This document shows, in pieces, positions 4,898-6,516 of a stretch of 6,516 bases of DNA. The stretch is from Chryseobacterium gleum (GTDB lineage: Bacteria; Bacteroidota; Bacteroidia; UBA10329), in NCBI GenBank assembly GCA_945874195.1, contig CAMCFW010000124.1:1-6516 (forward strand). Direction: 5' to 3'. A program made the translations under genes and the position numbers. The notes under the pieces are model-generated. The model did not search any database. It had not been told where the DNA came from and saw only the letters and a list, made by a program, of their open reading frames with translations. The first letter of the stretch is position 1, and the number at the start of each line of letters is the position of its first letter.

Positions 4898-6451
4898 ATG
4901 GATAAATTGAGGATACTTTGGGCCGATGATGAGATGGATCTGCTAAAACCACATCTACTTTTTTTGAAAGAGAAAGGCTTTGAAGTGGAAACAGCCACAA
5001 ATGGCGATGATGCGCTTGATCTGTTTGACGAACAGGAATTCGATATTGTGTTCTTGGACGAGAACATGCCCGGTATTTCCGGATTGGAGACGCTGACCAA
5101 AATGAAAAACAAGAATCCGCGTGTTCCGGTGGTCATGATCACCAAAAGCGAGGAGGAACACATTATGGAAGAGGCCATTGGGTCTAAGATCTCAGATTAC
5201 CTGATCAAGCCAGTAAACCCGAATCAGATACTGCTTACTATAAAGAAGAATCTAGATAAGAAACGATTGATAGCCGAAGCTACAAGCCACAGTTATCAAC
5301 GCGAATTCAGAGAGATCGGAATGCGTTTGGGCGACCGACTCAACTATCAGGAATGGAAGGACATATACCGGAAACTGGTACATTGGGAATTGGAACTTGT
5401 TAGAAGCAAGGAAGATGGCATGTCTGAGATACTCAACTCGCAGAAATCGGAGGCCAATGCTCAGTTCTTCAAGTTTGTGGAGCATAATTATCTCGATTGG
5501 ATGAGCGGAAAGTCGGCAGACAATCCGACCATGTCGCACACCGTTTTCAAGAACAAGATAGCCCCGAAGATCGGTAAGGGCAAACCGACCTTCATGCTAC
5601 TCATAGACAATCTTCGTTGGGATCAATGGCTCATGATCAAATCTTCAGTTCTCGACATGTTCAAACTAGAGAGCGAGGACATTTTCCTGAGTATTCTGCC
5701 AACTGCCACCCAGTATTCGCGGAACGCCATATTTGCTGGCCTCACCCCGCTCGATATTGAAAGACGCTTCAAGGATAAATGGCTGAACGATGAAGAAGAG
5801 GGCGGAAAGAATCAGTTCGAAGAAGATTTTCTGAAAGACCAGCTTCAACGGCTCAATCTGAGTCAGAAATACAGCTACAACAAGATAACCAACCACGCTG
5901 CGGGCAAGAAACTGGTAGACACCATTCCGAACCTGATGAATAACGATTTGAACGTTATCGTCTACAACTTTGTCGACATGCTTTCGCACGCGCGCACAGA
6001 AATGGAAATGATACGCGAACTTGCCGATGATGAGGCCGCCTATCGTTCCATCACCCTAAGTTGGTTCGAACATTCGCCATTGAAGGACATGATGCAGCGC
6101 ATTGCCGAGCACGATGTGAACGTGGTGATAACCACGGACCACGGAACCGTAAGGGTGCAAGAACCCAGCAAGGTGATAGGTGATAAGAACACCAACACCA
6201 ATCTTCGATACAAGCAGGCCAAGAACCTGAACTACGAGGCCAAGGATGTTTTTGCTGTTAAAAATCCCCATGATGCCTACCTTCCGAAAGTGAATGTGAG
6301 CCAATCGTTCATCTTCGTTAAGGAGGACAAATTCTTCGCCTACCCCAACAACTACAACTATTATGTCAACTATTATCGGAACACTTTTCAGCACGGAGGC
6401 ATTTCGCTGGAAGAAATGATGATACCCATCGTTCATTTGGGAAGCAAGTAG
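4898..6451 (+). CDS. porX: PorX-type response regulator with PglZ domain
   Basis: The 517-residue protein matches the architecture and length of PorX, the response regulator that controls the type IX secretion system in Porphyromonas gingivalis and relatives. Residues 1 to about 120 are a receiver domain with acidic pocket Asp10-Asp11, phosphoacceptor Asp54 (VFLDENMPG), Thr82 and Lys104 (LIKPVNP). A helical segment follows (about 122-205). The rest is a PglZ domain of the alkaline phosphatase fold with a full set of likely metal ligands: Asp237 (LLIDNLRWD), Thr269 or Thr271 (LPTATQYS) as nucleophile, Asp360 and His364 (YNFVDMLSHAR), Asp414-His415 (TTDHGT) and His499 (FQHGG). There is no DNA-binding output domain. 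Studies of PorX describe oligonucleotide binding and phosphodiesterase activity for this domain. The start at 4898 begins directly with the receiver fold (MDKLRILWADDE). The sensor partner PorY is not in the window. Confidence 0.95.
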   Translation: MDKLRILWADDEMDLLKPHLLFLKEKGFEVETATNGDDALDLFDEQEFDIVFLDENMPGISGLETLTKMKNKNPRVPVVMITKSEEEHIMEEAIGSKISDYLIKPVNPNQILLTIKKNLDKKRLIAEATSHSYQREFREIGMRLGDRLNYQEWKDIYRKLVHWELELVRSKEDGMSEILNSQKSEANAQFFKFVEHNYLDWMSGKSADNPTMSHTVFKNKIAPKIGKGKPTFMLLIDNLRWDQWLMIKSSVLDMFKLESEDIFLSILPTATQYSRNAIFAGLTPLDIERRFKDKWLNDEEEGGKNQFEEDFLKDQLQRLNLSQKYSYNKITNHAAGKKLVDTIPNLMNNDLNVIVYNFVDMLSHARTEMEMIRELADDEAAYRSITLSWFEHSPLKDMMQRIAEHDVNVVITTDHGTVRVQEPSKVIGDKNTNTNLRYKQAKNLNYEAKDVFAVKNPHDAYLPKVNVSQSFIFVKEDKFFAYPNNYNYYVNYYRNTFQHGGISLEEMMIPIVHLGSK

Positions 6452-6516
6452 ATCTATATATATCTGATTTTCAACATATTAGTATAATTGATGATCTGTT
6501 GTTTCAATTAGGATAG
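6452..6516. other. Downstream region of porX with a weak inverted repeat
   Basis: The 65 bases after the porX stop are AT-rich and contain no reading frame I can support on either strand. TAATTGA (6485-6491) and TCAATTA (6504-6510) form a 7-bp inverted repeat with a 12-base loop. It has no G+C-rich stem and no T-tract, so it is a poor candidate for an intrinsic terminator. The next gene begins outside the window. Confidence 0.4.

Noticed and set aside
5666..5989. 107-codon minus-strand frame inside porX
   Set aside because: It is a shadow of the PglZ coding sequence with no recognisable domain.
6056..6436. 126-codon open frame on the minus strand opposite the PorX C-terminus
   Set aside because: It is antisense to intact, catalytic-residue-bearing porX sequence, and its hydrophobic valine-rich stretch is what the reverse of asparagine- and tyrosine-rich codons produces.
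6485..6510. Intrinsic terminator after porX
   Set aside because: The 7-bp stem is nearly all A/T with a 12-base loop and lacks a T-tract, so I list it only as a repeat in the downstream region.
1..6516. CRISPR array, tRNA or rRNA gene, insertion sequence or horizontally acquired island
   Set aside because: No regularly spaced repeats, cloverleaf-like segments, transposase motifs or terminal repeats were seen, and base composition and gene content look uniform and core-like.

Overview
The window looks like a core-genome segment of a Bacteroidota bacterium that makes lipid A and probably has a type IX secretion system. Three independent signs point there: LpxC and FabZ are fused in one polypeptide, a full-length PorX-type protein (receiver plus PglZ domain) is present, and exact matches to the Bacteroidota sigma -7 motif TAnnTTTG lie just upstream of genes that lack clear Shine-Dalgarno sequences. 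A Flavobacteriales-like origin is my guess; the sequence alone does not fix the order.

Layout. The left three quarters is one minus-strand block, read right to left: an HD-domain phosphohydrolase (4752-3505), a 62-base gap with a likely promoter, then lpxD (3442-2420), lpxC/fabZ (2423-1032), lpxA (1035-235) and the first 79 codons of an ABC ATPase (238-1, cut by the window edge). The last four genes overlap their neighbours by exactly four bases (ATGA, ATGA, GTGA), so they are almost certainly one transcript with coupled translation. A 145-base divergent intergenic region (4753-4897) separates this block from porX (4898-6451) on the plus strand. The final 65 bases after porX hold no gene I can support, only a weak AT-rich inverted repeat.

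How the genes work together. LpxA, LpxC and LpxD catalyse the first three steps of lipid A synthesis. FabZ draws on the same pool of (R)-3-hydroxyacyl-ACP for phospholipid synthesis, so the operon holds both sides of the branch between lipid A and ordinary fatty acids. PorX regulates type IX secretion in the species where it has been studied. Some T9SS cargo is anchored to a form of LPS there, so the two halves of the window both concern the outer surface, though adjacency does not prove co-regulation.

I found no clear sign of a mobile element, CRISPR array, RNA gene or wholly undescribed system. The points most worth a second look are the regulatory architecture of the divergent intergenic region, the near-leaderless lpxD promoter, the ABC ATPase coupled to lpxA, and an extra segment of about 24 residues in LpxC.
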